Part shown: positions 41,839-48,899 of the stretch, piece by piece | How positions within the stretch are numbered: the stretch's first letter is position 1 | Layout of the letters: every line of letters begins with the position of its first letter | NCBI RefSeq assembly: GCF_004917075.1 | Contig: NZ_SSYB01000001.1 | Span: forward strand, 1,373,674 to 1,437,673 | DNA length: 64,000 nucleotides | Direction: 5' to 3' | Source: Geomonas edaphica | Lineage (GTDB): Bacteria; Desulfobacterota; Desulfuromonadia; Geobacterales; Geobacteraceae | Made by a program: the position numbers and the translations under genes | The notes under the pieces: model-generated | The model's input: only the letters and a program-made list of their open reading frames with translations | Database searches by the model: none | What the model was told of the DNA's origin: nothing

Positions 41839-42273
41839 ATGAAAAGGCTAACCGTCATTTTCCTCGCAGTTGTCTTTTATCTGGGGGTCATTTCAACGAC
41901 CCTAGCATATTTACCCCATGTAAATGCACCCCTATGGCTAACTACCTTGTTTGCAAAGAAATCAGCCTGGCTGGTTTGGGCCAAAGTTAGACACAGTGCC
42001 GTTGTTATCATTGCAGCTGCATTAATTGCTTCCTTTCTTTTAAAAGTTAAAAAGGAAACAGCAGATTCTGATGCATGGACTATTGGAGTGTCAGCCACCT
42101 TATTTGGCCTCCTGCAAATCTATCTCACCTTTAAAAGTTTCAATATCCCCTTTGACTGGAGAGGGTTCAGCTGGGTGGAAGCAACTGATTTCCTAGCAAT
42201 ACTAATCGCCATCCCCCTCGCTGTAATGGCAATAAAATTGGTGGCAAAACCGCACACCAACAGAAGGATCTAA
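41839..42273 (+). CDS. Cassette gene 2: four-TM membrane protein, unknown
   Basis: 144 residues with hydrophobic segments at about 5-25, 50-68, 82-103 and 117-135. It begins 11 bases after attC 1, leaving little room for a leader, as usual for integron cassettes. No family recognised. The next attC starts 47 bases after the stop. Confidence 0.72.
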   Translation: MKRLTVIFLAVVFYLGVISTTLAYLPHVNAPLWLTTLFAKKSAWLVWAKVRHSAVVIIAAALIASFLLKVKKETADSDAWTIGVSATLFGLLQIYLTFKSFNIPFDWRGFSWVEATDFLAILIAIPLAVMAIKLVAKPHTNRRI

Positions 42274-42319
42274 AAGGGCTGCATGTAAGCTGGGCAAATG
42301 ACACAAAGACGAGGGGAGA

Positions 42320-42381
42320 GCCCAACAACGCCCTTAGACTCGGACGGCTCGCGCCGCCGGTCAAGGCCGCCCTCGTTGTAC
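42320..42381 (+). repeat. attC 2
   Basis: GCCCAAC and GTTGTAC flank an interior with GCCCTTAGAC / GTCAAGGC pairing (two bulges). 62 bp. Almost the same interior as attC 3. Confidence 0.82.
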
Positions 42382-42390
42382 GGAGAATGA

Positions 42391-42891
42391 ATGGTAGAAA
42401 AGAAAAAGAAACTTCTCAAGGATACTGCCTTGCTGGTGGCGGGAGTCTTAATCGGAACTGGTATCGGATTCAGTAGAATCGCTCCATTCCATAAATGGCT
42501 TACCATGGGGAAGACCGGGGACGAAATGGGATGGTATTCGGAAATCCAGTACTATAAGGCAGCCACTCCCTCTGCATTAAAAGCTCAAAAGGAGTATCTG
42601 ACATATTTAACAGCAATTGAAAAAAAGAAGTCCGAATGGAGCCAATGGTCAGTGCCGTGGATGACGGAACAAATGTTGGACTACAACAGAGCTATTACTT
42701 ATGCAAGAATCGCAATCCTGGAAGAGCGGGAGGGAAGAGCCGCTGAAGCTAACAAAAGTTGGCTAGAGGCAGAAAAGTCTGCAACTGCCGCTAGATGGAA
42801 AACGCCGAGCAAAGGTCAGATTCTGAAGGTTTTAGCTACTCAAGAGGCTGAGTTTAAGAAAGCCGAGGAAGGCGTACAACCACGCCCTTAG
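42391..42891 (+). CDS. Cassette gene 3: membrane-anchored protein, unknown
   Basis: 166 residues with one N-terminal TM (about 10-30) and a charged helical remainder ('YNRAITYARIAILEEREGR', 'AEANKSWLEAEKSATAARW') reminiscent of a TPR unit. Its stop lies 18 bases inside attC 3, a frequent feature of cassettes. Starts 10 bases after attC 2. Function unknown. Confidence 0.72.
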   Translation: MVEKKKKLLKDTALLVAGVLIGTGIGFSRIAPFHKWLTMGKTGDEMGWYSEIQYYKAATPSALKAQKEYLTYLTAIEKKKSEWSQWSVPWMTEQMLDYNRAITYARIAILEEREGRAAEANKSWLEAEKSATAARWKTPSKGQILKVLATQEAEFKKAEEGVQPRP

Positions 42892-42935
42892 ACTCCGACG
42901 GCTAGCGCCGCCGGTCAAGGCCGCCCCCGTCGGAC
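42874..42935 (+). repeat. attC 3
   Basis: GTACAAC and GTCGGAC flank an interior that differs from attC 2 at only a few bases. GTACAAC is the exact complement of GTTGTAC, the box that opens the same cassette at 42375, as the integron model predicts. 62 bp. Confidence 0.85.
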
Positions 42936-42942
42936 GGAGAAA

Positions 42943-43314
42943 ATGAGTCGAGAAATGGCGGAAAAACAGAAGGAACACCAGATGTTCGATCTACTATGTA
43001 ACCCATTAGCGATATTGTACGATATCCGCCTCAGTGAAAGAGGTATTGAGTTTGTATTCTTTCGGACACTCGTGATCGCTACTGTTCCCTACGAAAATAT
43101 TGTAGAAATTCAGGTTGGCGAGAGTTTTTTCAAGAATTGGGCGGCCTATCGATTTGTAAATAGATGGGTAACCCAGCGATATGTGATTAGAAAGCAGAAG
43201 GCATGGTTCGCAAAGGAAGTTGTGGTTTCACCGCAAAATGGCGGTGGCTTCATTGAAGAGTTGAAGAGACATAGTGTGAAAATTAATTCGAGTAACTGTG
43301 TGACCGCACAATAA
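42943..43314 (+). CDS. Cassette gene 4: PH-like soluble protein, unknown
   Basis: 123 residues, no clear TM. Alternating strands such as 'LSERGIEFVFFRTLVIATVP', 'YENIVEIQVGESFFKN' and 'YVIRKQKAWFAKEVVVSPQN' resemble bacterial PH-like folds (bPH). Starts 7 bases after attC 3. Function unknown; the PH-like call is by eye. Confidence 0.65.
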   Translation: MSREMAEKQKEHQMFDLLCNPLAILYDIRLSERGIEFVFFRTLVIATVPYENIVEIQVGESFFKNWAAYRFVNRWVTQRYVIRKQKAWFAKEVVVSPQNGGGFIEELKRHSVKINSSNCVTAQ

Positions 43315-43329
43315 ACAGGAAAGAAGAGA

Positions 43330-43426
43330 GCCCAACCCATCAGGTGGACAGGCCTCCGCAATGGTAGGCACTGGAATATGTTGATAAAAGTTGAGTGCTC
43401 CGCCGGTCACCTACAAGCCGTTGGAG
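43330..43426 (+). repeat. attC 4
   Basis: GCCCAAC and GTTGGAG with inner AGGTGGAC / GGTCACCT pairing; a longer variable loop makes it 97 bp. Confidence 0.75.
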
Positions 43427-43440
43427 AAAAGAGAGAATAA

Positions 43441-44118
43441 ATGAAAACTTCAATAGTGCTCGCAACCGCCATTCTGACGTTGTTGTCCGTATCTTCCTAT
43501 GCCATCGAATTCAAGACAGTCAAAGCAGTTCAAGGCAGGGATTCAGATTATTTCGATTATGAGGATGCTGTTATCGGCAAAGACGGTAAAGAAATATCGA
43601 AAGGAAAAAAAGAGTTCTTGCCAGGATGTAGCTGGTACTGCGGGGGGTACGTTAAAAAAATATCCGCATCCGCCGAGATGCCGCCTGAAGGCAAAACTAC
43701 ATATAAGGCAAACAACGCTCACGACTTTGATAAAGACACCGCATGGATTCCGAGAAAAAACGACTTCGGGGTGGGTGAATCATTAACCTATCAGTTTAAC
43801 TTCGACAAAGAGAAAAACTATAAAGGAACTCTTGGTGTTACGACTATCTTGATGGCGAATGGTTACAAGAAATCAAGAGCAGTTTGGGAAGCAAATTCGC
43901 GAGTCAAAAAAATGCGAATGTACGTAAATGGCATGCCTTATCGTGACATCAAACTCCTTGATAGCTACGAAGTTCAGACCGTTGATATTGGAGAGATAAT
44001 GTTCCCTCCTCGCAAGACAACAATCCTGAAGTTTGAAATTCTCGAAGTCTATCCAGGCAAAAAATACAGGGAAACGGCCATTTCTGAACTGGTATTCGAG
44101 GGAGTAGGCGTGCATTAA
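43441..44118 (+). CDS. Cassette gene 5: exported protein with NADase-type glycan-binding-like (discoidin-like) domain
   Basis: 225 residues with a signal peptide ending 'SYA'. The mature protein shows 'YKANNAHDFDKDTAWIPRK', 'GVGESLTYQF', 'ILMANGYKKSRAVWEANSRV' and 'IKLLDSYEVQTVDI', the pattern of the NADase-type glycan-binding/F5-8C-like domain found in many exported bacterial proteins. Two cysteines ('CSWYCGGY') may form a disulphide. Likely binds a carbohydrate or surface ligand. Starts 14 bases after attC 4; no catalytic domain is present. Confidence 0.72.
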   Translation: MKTSIVLATAILTLLSVSSYAIEFKTVKAVQGRDSDYFDYEDAVIGKDGKEISKGKKEFLPGCSWYCGGYVKKISASAEMPPEGKTTYKANNAHDFDKDTAWIPRKNDFGVGESLTYQFNFDKEKNYKGTLGVTTILMANGYKKSRAVWEANSRVKKMRMYVNGMPYRDIKLLDSYEVQTVDIGEIMFPPRKTTILKFEILEVYPGKKYRETAISELVFEGVGVH

Positions 44119-44188
44119 TTCTAACCTTGCGGCACGACCCGACCACCCGAAAAGACTGGGCGGGCGGGTCAGCCTTGTGACGTTGGTG
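44119..44188 (+). repeat. attC 5
   Basis: TTCTAAC and GTTGGTG flank a strong inverted repeat GACCCGACCACCC / GGGCGGGCGGGTC. 70 bp. The R'' box departs from consensus at its first base. Confidence 0.75.
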
Positions 44189-44208
44189 AAACAACGAAGG
44201 AGTATCGG

Positions 44209-44670
44209 ATGAAAATGTCTGGGGTCGTTTCTATGTTCCTCGCGGTCATCTTTCTTTTCGGACCTTCTTACTCTTTCTCATCCGCCAGTCAATTAGTCGG
44301 ATCCGATATAATTCAAAAATACGATTTGCATATCAAGGGCACCTCAAGCACAGAGGAAGTCCTTCTGCCACATGAACTGACTGGTCCTAACTGGGGTCTC
44401 AAGCAGTCTGTGTTGAAGAGGACCGGTTTTGAGTTGTCACCATATGCTGGGCAAAGGGTCTTACTGATCAGGTACGATCTTGTAGAAAAATATTATCAAA
44501 CCACTAATTTCGGAACAGAAAGTTATGATTTGTCGCTTTGGGTAGTAGCTAAAGGACACAAAGCCTTAGGCGCATTTGTAACTTGCAGATGGCCACATGG
44601 CCTGATTCCCGGCGTGTTTGCCGTCAATGACTCAAGCATAAAGCTGCCATTGGGTGAGCTAGGATTTTAG
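44209..44670 (+). CDS. Cassette gene 6: small exported protein, unknown
   Basis: 153 residues with a signal peptide (cleavage near residue 25). The mature part has 'LTGPNWGLKQSVLKRTGFEL', 'QRVLLIRYDLVEKYYQ' and 'LSLWVVAKGHKALGAFVTCR', which recalls DUF4830-type exported proteins, but I would not assign it. Ribosome site 'GAAGGAG' upstream. The 128 bases after the stop before the next attC box hold no second gene. Confidence 0.7.
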   Translation: MKMSGVVSMFLAVIFLFGPSYSFSSASQLVGSDIIQKYDLHIKGTSSTEEVLLPHELTGPNWGLKQSVLKRTGFELSPYAGQRVLLIRYDLVEKYYQTTNFGTESYDLSLWVVAKGHKALGAFVTCRWPHGLIPGVFAVNDSSIKLPLGELGF

Positions 44671-44798
44671 GGGAGCGGTGAACTAGGTGTGATCTCTGGC
44701 GTTAGGGGATGAATGGATTTTGCGCGTGATGAGAACTTTGAGGGGATGTGCTTAAGATATTGATATTTCAACGTAAAAGTGAAAGTTTCACAAAATCT

Positions 44799-44891
44799 CA
44801 CCAACATCCCCTGGTCCCCCGGCGCTGAAATCCAACAGGCCAGTGGACCGGTTGCGGTAAAACCGCGCCGGTCACCGGCCAGCCGTTGGAC
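44799..44891 (+). repeat. attC 6 (two possible left ends)
   Basis: CACCAAC at 44799 is the exact complement of GTTGGTG that opens this cassette at 44182. A second box ATCCAAC at 44830 makes a compact 62-bp site with GTTGGAC (44885-44891) and a strong GGCCAGTG-CCGG / CCGGTCACCGGCC interior. Either is possible; the first agrees better with cassette integration. Confidence 0.8.
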
Positions 44892-44937
44892 GTTCTTATA
44901 TAGCGGTGGCAAATTTCATATGGGTTAGGATTTGAAG

Positions 44938-45135
44938 ATGTTCGGGCCATTACAAGCATTTACATGTATATTCTGCTTTATGGTTGTTGGAACCATACTT
45001 AGTGAAGTTTCGTACAAAAGAAAAACACCAAGCGAGGTAATAGCAAATTGGCGCGCGCTTTTGTTGAAGATTGTTTTTGGATTCTTATTTCTGATTGTAT
45101 CTAGCTTCTTATACTGGAAGGTATGGCAACATTGA
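44938..45135 (+). CDS. Cassette gene 7: small two-TM membrane protein
   Basis: 65 residues from ATG 44938 (TTG at 44932 is in frame; the ATG has better spacing to 'TTAGGA'). Hydrophobic segments at about 4-22 and 43-61, joined by a basic loop. Function unknown. Typical of very small integron cassette products. Confidence 0.6.
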   Translation: MFGPLQAFTCIFCFMVVGTILSEVSYKRKTPSEVIANWRALLLKIVFGFLFLIVSSFLYWKVWQH

Positions 45136-45201
45136 AGGTCCGTATCCCGAAAGAAGTCGGTGACTTCAGGTGTTGGTAAATTAACAATCTATAAAGAAGA
45201 A

Positions 45202-45300
45202 TCCCAACTAGCCGAGTGGATGCGGTCCGCTTGGTAGCTGAGAGTTTAAGGGAGCCGGTGGAAGTTGAGCGCGCCGCCGGTCGCCCTTCAAACGTTATAC
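45202..45300 (+). repeat. attC 7
   Basis: TCCCAAC and GTTATAC, 99 bp, with GGATGCGG / CCGCCGGTC pairing near the middle. R' departs from GTTRRRY at one base. Confidence 0.65.
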
Positions 45301-45336
45301 GCAAAATCAAAATCGATAAAGGCAAAGACATATACT

Positions 45337-45693
45337 ATGAGTAACTTGGCGTACATCATCATCCTTGCCTTAGTCATAATAATTATGTCGATTCTTAACG
45401 CGTGTGGCAAAGCTGTTGGTTCAGGTGCGAATGTAAAAGATTTCTTCCTTGTCGAATCAGAAAAGAAAAAAGAAGTTCAAAACATGCACAAATGCCAGCT
45501 ATCTAAAACCATAGCTGGCTTACTATTTGGGATGTTACTGCTGTGCCCAATTTTGTACAGAAATCGAATAAACGGCGAACCATTCATCAATATTGATCAT
45601 CAAGTACGTGACTATGTGGTGGGTTTTCTTGGCTTCGCTGAACTATTGTTGTTTGTCTTGATTTGGAACGCGGACCGAAAAGCACGAAAGTGA
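45337..45693 (+). CDS. Cassette gene 8: three-TM membrane protein, unknown
   Basis: 118 residues from ATG 45337. TM near 4-22, 63-82 and 95-114, with a Lys-rich loop ('VESEKKKEVQNMHKC'). 'SILNACGKAVGSG' follows the first TM and includes a cysteine that could be a lipobox in a poor context. Function unknown. Confidence 0.65.
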   Translation: MSNLAYIIILALVIIIMSILNACGKAVGSGANVKDFFLVESEKKKEVQNMHKCQLSKTIAGLLFGMLLLCPILYRNRINGEPFINIDHQVRDYVVGFLGFAELLLFVLIWNADRKARK

Positions 45694-45707
45694 AGCCGAA
45701 AAGATTG

Positions 45708-45726
45708 GCATAATAACGAGTTGGAC
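45708..45726 (+). repeat. attC remnant 8
   Basis: TAATAAC and GTTGGAC boxes are separated by only two bases, as if the body of an attC had been deleted. The cassette opened with GTTATAC, whose complement GTATAAC is close to the left box. Confidence 0.4.
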
Positions 45727-45754
45727 AGATAAAGAAGAAATAAGTAGAGGCAAG

Positions 45755-46183
45755 ATGAAAAACACGAGAAACATCCTTCTCCTGATTTTGTTCATCGTCA
45801 TTTCGAGATGGCTTTACCCTCTCATACAAGGAAACTTGGCAGCATTTTACATCCCATTCTCGTCGAACCTGCCGCGAACGGCAGTTGCTAGCGGAGCATG
45901 GTTGTCAGGATGTGCTGCAATTGGCTCATTTATCTGCGCACTGGTGCTTGCGTGGCCGCTTGGGTATTTGACCAAAGAAAGGCCATTGATAATGGGGGCA
46001 GGACTAGGACTGATTGGCACAGGACTCCACATTTATGATTTTCCATCCTTGTTCATTCAATTCAACTGGTTTTCCGGAACAATATCAATCGTAGAGCATC
46101 TATCGTTCATCTTGGGATGCGTAATATTCACGAAGTGGGGAAGCGTTTTTCGGGATAGGAAAGATGGCCAACACGCGCTCTGA
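45755..46183 (+). CDS. Cassette gene 9: four-TM membrane protein, unknown
   Basis: 142 residues with 'AGAGGCAAG' upstream and hydrophobic segments near 7-24, 49-70, 78-96 and 105-127. The stop lies inside attC 9. No family recognised. Confidence 0.68.
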   Translation: MKNTRNILLLILFIVISRWLYPLIQGNLAAFYIPFSSNLPRTAVASGAWLSGCAAIGSFICALVLAWPLGYLTKERPLIMGAGLGLIGTGLHIYDFPSLFIQFNWFSGTISIVEHLSFILGCVIFTKWGSVFRDRKDGQHAL

Positions 46184-46290
46184 TCTTGGCCCGGGGGGGG
46201 TAAGCCCACCCAGCACGTCAAGCGCAGCCCCGTTTCCAACCATGGAGTTGGACCGGGCCAAAATCGGCCGGTCAACTTCCGCCGTTGGGC
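46166..46290 (+). repeat. attC 9
   Basis: GGCCAAC opens and GTTGGGC closes a 125-bp site. A compact inner version starting at TTCCAAC (46234) has the very regular GGAGTTGGACCGG / CCGGTCAACTTCC inverted repeat, so two sites may be fused here. Confidence 0.75.
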
Positions 46291-46304
46291 GCAAAAGAGG
46301 ACTT

Positions 46305-46922
46305 ATGAGAATTCTGGCTTTGCTGCTGGCACTTGCGATATTTGGTGGCTGCACGACGGTTCTGAAGGTGACGGAAGCACCCACCCCAGAAATACCGAAC
46401 AAGCCAGTAGACGTTTGGCTATTGCCGATAGAGGGTTTTCCGCCTGAATATGCACGAGAGTTGGAGAAGACGTTTTCAGCCGAATTGGGACTCAAGGTTC
46501 GTGCTACCGTTCACACTGGCCGCACAGCAAAGATGTATGGTCCCTCTGGGCAAATGATCGCAGAGCGTGTCCGAGATGATTTAGAAATACCTATTAAACG
46601 ACTCTACAACCTAACCCCCAAGACAATTTTTATCGCCCTCACGCGTGACGATCTGAATGGAGAGGACGGGGGGACACGCTTTGTTTTTGCCTCACATTTT
46701 CCTCCTGAACGCCTCTCTGTGATTTCTACTGCACGGTTGAATGATGCATCTTACGGAAAACCTGACACCCCGGAAAACACAAGGCTTCGTCTCTACAAGA
46801 TGGTGAAGAAGGCCATAGGGTTGCAATATTACGGTTATTGGCGCTCCACCGACTTAAAAAGCGTTATGTATTCTCCCATCATGAGCCTTGACGATCTCGA
46901 CGCTGTAGGGACGAGTTTTTAA
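46305..46922 (+). CDS. Cassette gene 10: archaemetzincin-like lipoprotein with degenerate zinc site
   Basis: 205 residues from ATG 46305. The N-terminus ('LALAIFGGC') looks like a lipoprotein signal with Cys near residue 16. The body resembles archaemetzincin-type peptidases ('VWLLPIEGFPPEYARELEKTF' region near 35-60). At the place of the usual HExxHxxGxxH zinc motif stands 'MVKKAIGLQYYG', followed by 'VMYSPIMSLDDLD', so the zinc-binding histidines are gone. It would then be a catalytically dead relative. The family call is by eye. Confidence 0.55.
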   Translation: MRILALLLALAIFGGCTTVLKVTEAPTPEIPNKPVDVWLLPIEGFPPEYARELEKTFSAELGLKVRATVHTGRTAKMYGPSGQMIAERVRDDLEIPIKRLYNLTPKTIFIALTRDDLNGEDGGTRFVFASHFPPERLSVISTARLNDASYGKPDTPENTRLRLYKMVKKAIGLQYYGYWRSTDLKSVMYSPIMSLDDLDAVGTSF

Positions 46923-47185
46923 AGGAAGATGCCCAACACGCGAATAGACCTGCTTCGCTTCGCTCTCAGGTCATTCGCAGTCCCGTTAGTGGAGCTGAAG
47001 CACCTTAGCCGCCCACTCTCCATAAGCCTTTCGAGTTCGTTGGCAATGGGCAGTAGCGGCCTGCGTAGGTTCTCAACGTCCGTCGCATCGTAGTGCCTTC
47101 CCGATATCGAACTGTCCACGTGGTTTGTTAGACGGTATGCGTCCTCGAAGATCTTCAGCCGTCGTGCCGTGGTATGAAGGTTCAA
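46919..47185 (-). CDS. Possible reverse-oriented cassette protein
   Basis: An 88-residue frame whose first ~60 residues read like a real helical protein ('LKIFEDAYRLTNHVDSSISG', 'VENLRRPLLPIANELERLM'). Its last ~20 residues are encoded by attC 10, which is odd but known for cassettes. No ribosome site stands out. A GTTAGAC box at 47127-47133 may be a further attC remnant. The remaining 47186-47350 shows no gene I can support. Confidence 0.3.
   Translation of the reverse strand: MNLHTTARRLKIFEDAYRLTNHVDSSISGRHYDATDVENLRRPLLPIANELERLMESGRLRCFSSTNGTANDLRAKRSRSIRVLGIFL
46931..46991 (+). repeat. attC 10
   Basis: GCCCAAC, the exact complement of the GTTGGGC that opens the cassette at 46284, and GTTAGTG flank a strong GCGAATAGACCTG / CAGGTCATTCGC inverted repeat. 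61 bp. Confidence 0.85.
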
Positions 47186-47356
47186 CGCAGGCCGTGCACG
47201 GTGATGTTCAGCTCCGTGTTGAGTTTAAGCGCCGTCGCCATAAGCCTGACGTGCCCGGTCTTGTTGGTGCCAATACGGCGGGAAAAAAGAGGGAGAAAAA
47301 ACCATCAGGATCCGGGTTCCATTCCCAATTTGAGGCGGATTGCAGCGGCGAAAATT

Positions 47357-47383
47357 GGGGGTATCTGGGGGTACAAAATTTGG
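47357..47383 (+). promoter_or_regulatory. Right-end copy of the candidate integrase arm motif
   Basis: Matches the left-end motif at 31727-31753 except for two C/T changes. It lies 51 bases inside attR. Shared sequence at both island ends outside the att core supports an integrase or excisionase binding role. Confidence 0.55.
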
Positions 47384-47434
47384 CATTTTTTGGCTTTTTC
47401 CTTAATTATATCAGCATATTTATTATGTGGTAGG

Positions 47435-47452
47435 TTCCCGCCACCTCCACCA
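47435..47452 (+). repeat. attR: second copy of the ssrA 3' end
   Basis: Exact copy of the last 18 bases of ssrA, ending in CACCA. Marks the right island border and the displaced original end of the gene. Confidence 0.88.
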
Positions 47453-47465
47453 ACCTTCGCCAAAG

Positions 47466-47506
47466 ACTCCGGTCGGCTCAAAGAGCCAACCGGAGTTTTT
47501 GTTTTT
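47466..47506 (+). terminator. Strong terminator, probably the ancestral ssrA terminator
   Basis: Stem ACTCCGGT-GGCTC / GAGCC-ACCGGAGT with an AAA loop and a T-run. No gene ends before it in its present place; it sits 13 bases after attR, where the ssrA end lay before the island came in. Confidence 0.85.
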
Positions 47507-47518
47507 AGGCGAAGGTTG

Positions 47519-47620
47519 TCCCCCGTAGCAGCCTGCCCCCCTTCGTTAAACGCCTGGCAGAGCCAGGCAACTACGGGGGGCGGGCGTCATGCGAAGGGGG
47601 ATTTCCCCTTGCTCAACAGA
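47519..47620. repeat. GC-rich palindromic repeat, divergent member
   Basis: Outer arms CCCCCGTAG / CTACGGGGG with an inner CTGGC/GCCAG hairpin, then 'GCGAAGGGGGATTT' and 'TGCTCAAC', echoing the core and tail of copies 1-4. Confidence 0.55.
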
Positions 47621-47666
47621 CATCTTTAATCTAAATTGCTAAAATCATCGGGATAAAGAGGTACCA

Positions 47667-48341
47667 ATGACCATAGCAAACGAACCCCTTGTAAATGCGG
47701 CAAAGCCAGTAACCTCCCGCTGGCCGTCACTATTCGCGCTGGTGGCGCTTGGCGGCCTGTACGCGGCATTGCCGTCCTCCTTGCTTCTTGGCGGTCCGCG
47801 CTGGCTCCTGTTGGCCATCGTCTCAGTACTCGCCGTGCCGCTTGTCGTCACGCATTACAAGGGAGCTCACGAGACCAACCAGTTGATCGGTTTCGTCTTG
47901 AACGGCGTGGTGACGACAACCATGATCATCTCGCTTGCCTTGCTGATAAGAGCCCTCCCCCTTCACCTGGAACAACCGCGGCAACTGCTGCAGTCCGCTG
48001 CGGCGCTTTGGGTCTCCAACATCCTCGTTTTCGCCTCCTGGTACTGGAGGCTTGACGCCGGCGGCCCGCACAAACGTGCAAGGCGCCCCGATCACTCCAA
48101 GGGGGCGTTTCTCTTTCCACAAATGACCTTGCCTCCCGAGAGAAAACACGCCGCCGGCTTCACCGAGTGGATGCCCAATTTTGTTGATTATCTCTTCCTG
48201 GCCTTCAACACCTCCACAGCCTTCTCACCAACCGATGTTCCGGTCCTGTCACGCTGGGCAAAAGTCTTGATGATGCTGCAGTCGATGATCTCCCTGCTCG
48301 TGATCGCCCTACTTGCTGCACGAGCCGTCAACATCCTATGA
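47667..48341 (+). CDS. DUF1345 family membrane protein
   Basis: 224 residues with about five TM segments. The C-terminal 'YLFLAFNTSTAFSPTDVPVL', 'SRWAKVLMMLQSMISLLVIA' is the hallmark of DUF1345 membrane proteins, whose role is unknown. The start has 'AGAGGTACC' upstream. It is the first chromosomal gene to the right of the island. GC content returns to the chromosomal level. Confidence 0.85.
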   Translation: MTIANEPLVNAAKPVTSRWPSLFALVALGGLYAALPSSLLLGGPRWLLLAIVSVLAVPLVVTHYKGAHETNQLIGFVLNGVVTTTMIISLALLIRALPLHLEQPRQLLQSAAALWVSNILVFASWYWRLDAGGPHKRARRPDHSKGAFLFPQMTLPPERKHAAGFTEWMPNFVDYLFLAFNTSTAFSPTDVPVLSRWAKVLMMLQSMISLLVIALLAARAVNIL

Positions 48342-48428
48342 TTCCGGACGGACTCCTTCAAAAAGTAGCGATGTGATATGCTGGACAGAAACGTACGAAT
48401 CACGTGGTGGCGCTGAAGGAGGGACACC

Positions 48429-48899
48429 ATGAAAATCGAAACGGTTCCAGTTACCGGCAGGGAGAGTAAGGAAGAGATGTCACCGATGCTGAGGGCGCTA
48501 TCCCAGTTTTACGAAGCGCTCAACAGCAGGGACATGGAACTGATGTCAGAGAATTGGGCGCAAAACGACGAAGCCGCCATGGACAATCCACTTGGCGGCA
48601 TCAAGCGAGGGTGGGAGGAGATCAGGACCGTCTACGAGCGGCTCTTCGGGAGCGCTTCAGAATATCACTTCGAGTTTTACGATTACACGCTCCACGCTAC
48701 GGGCGAGCTCTTTTACGTAGTTGGCAGAGAGCGCGGCGAATTGAAGACCGCCGACACCGTCCTCGAGATGCGGATCCGGACCAGCAGAATCTTCAAATTG
48801 ATCAACGGCCAATGGCGACAAGTCCATCACCACGGCTCCATCGACGACCCCGACTTACTGGCCCGCTATCAGCAGGCCGTGCTCGGCAGGCCGCACTGA
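48429..48899 (+). CDS. SnoaL/DUF4440-like (NTF2 fold) protein
   Basis: 156 residues; 'GAAGGAGGGACACC' precedes the ATG. 'LSQFYEALNSRDMELMSENW', 'NPLGGIKRGWEEIRTVYERL' and 'RTSRIFKLINGQWRQVHHHG' are the helices and strands of the NTF2-like SnoaL-3/DUF4440 group, which often are small-ligand-binding or cofactor-free isomerase-like proteins. Cytosolic. Function not known. Confidence 0.8.
   Translation: MKIETVPVTGRESKEEMSPMLRALSQFYEALNSRDMELMSENWAQNDEAAMDNPLGGIKRGWEEIRTVYERLFGSASEYHFEFYDYTLHATGELFYVVGRERGELKTADTVLEMRIRTSRIFKLINGQWRQVHHHGSIDDPDLLARYQQAVLGRPH

Larger units (their letters stand above)
31608..47452 (+). mobile_element. Genomic island integrated in ssrA
   Basis: Borders are the 18-bp direct repeats attL and attR, about 15.8 kb apart. 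The island carries a P4-type integrase next to attL, a second integrase remnant, an AlpA-like regulator, a decayed conjugative relaxase and a cassette array with lower GC content than the flanks. A terminator that fits ssrA lies just outside attR. The relaxase is broken, so the element could move only with help, if at all. Confidence 0.88.

Noticed and set aside
47125..47433. Plus-strand frame of about 100 codons ending at attR
   Set aside because: It runs over attC-like and att-adjacent sequence, has no ribosome site and gives a basic, unstructured product.
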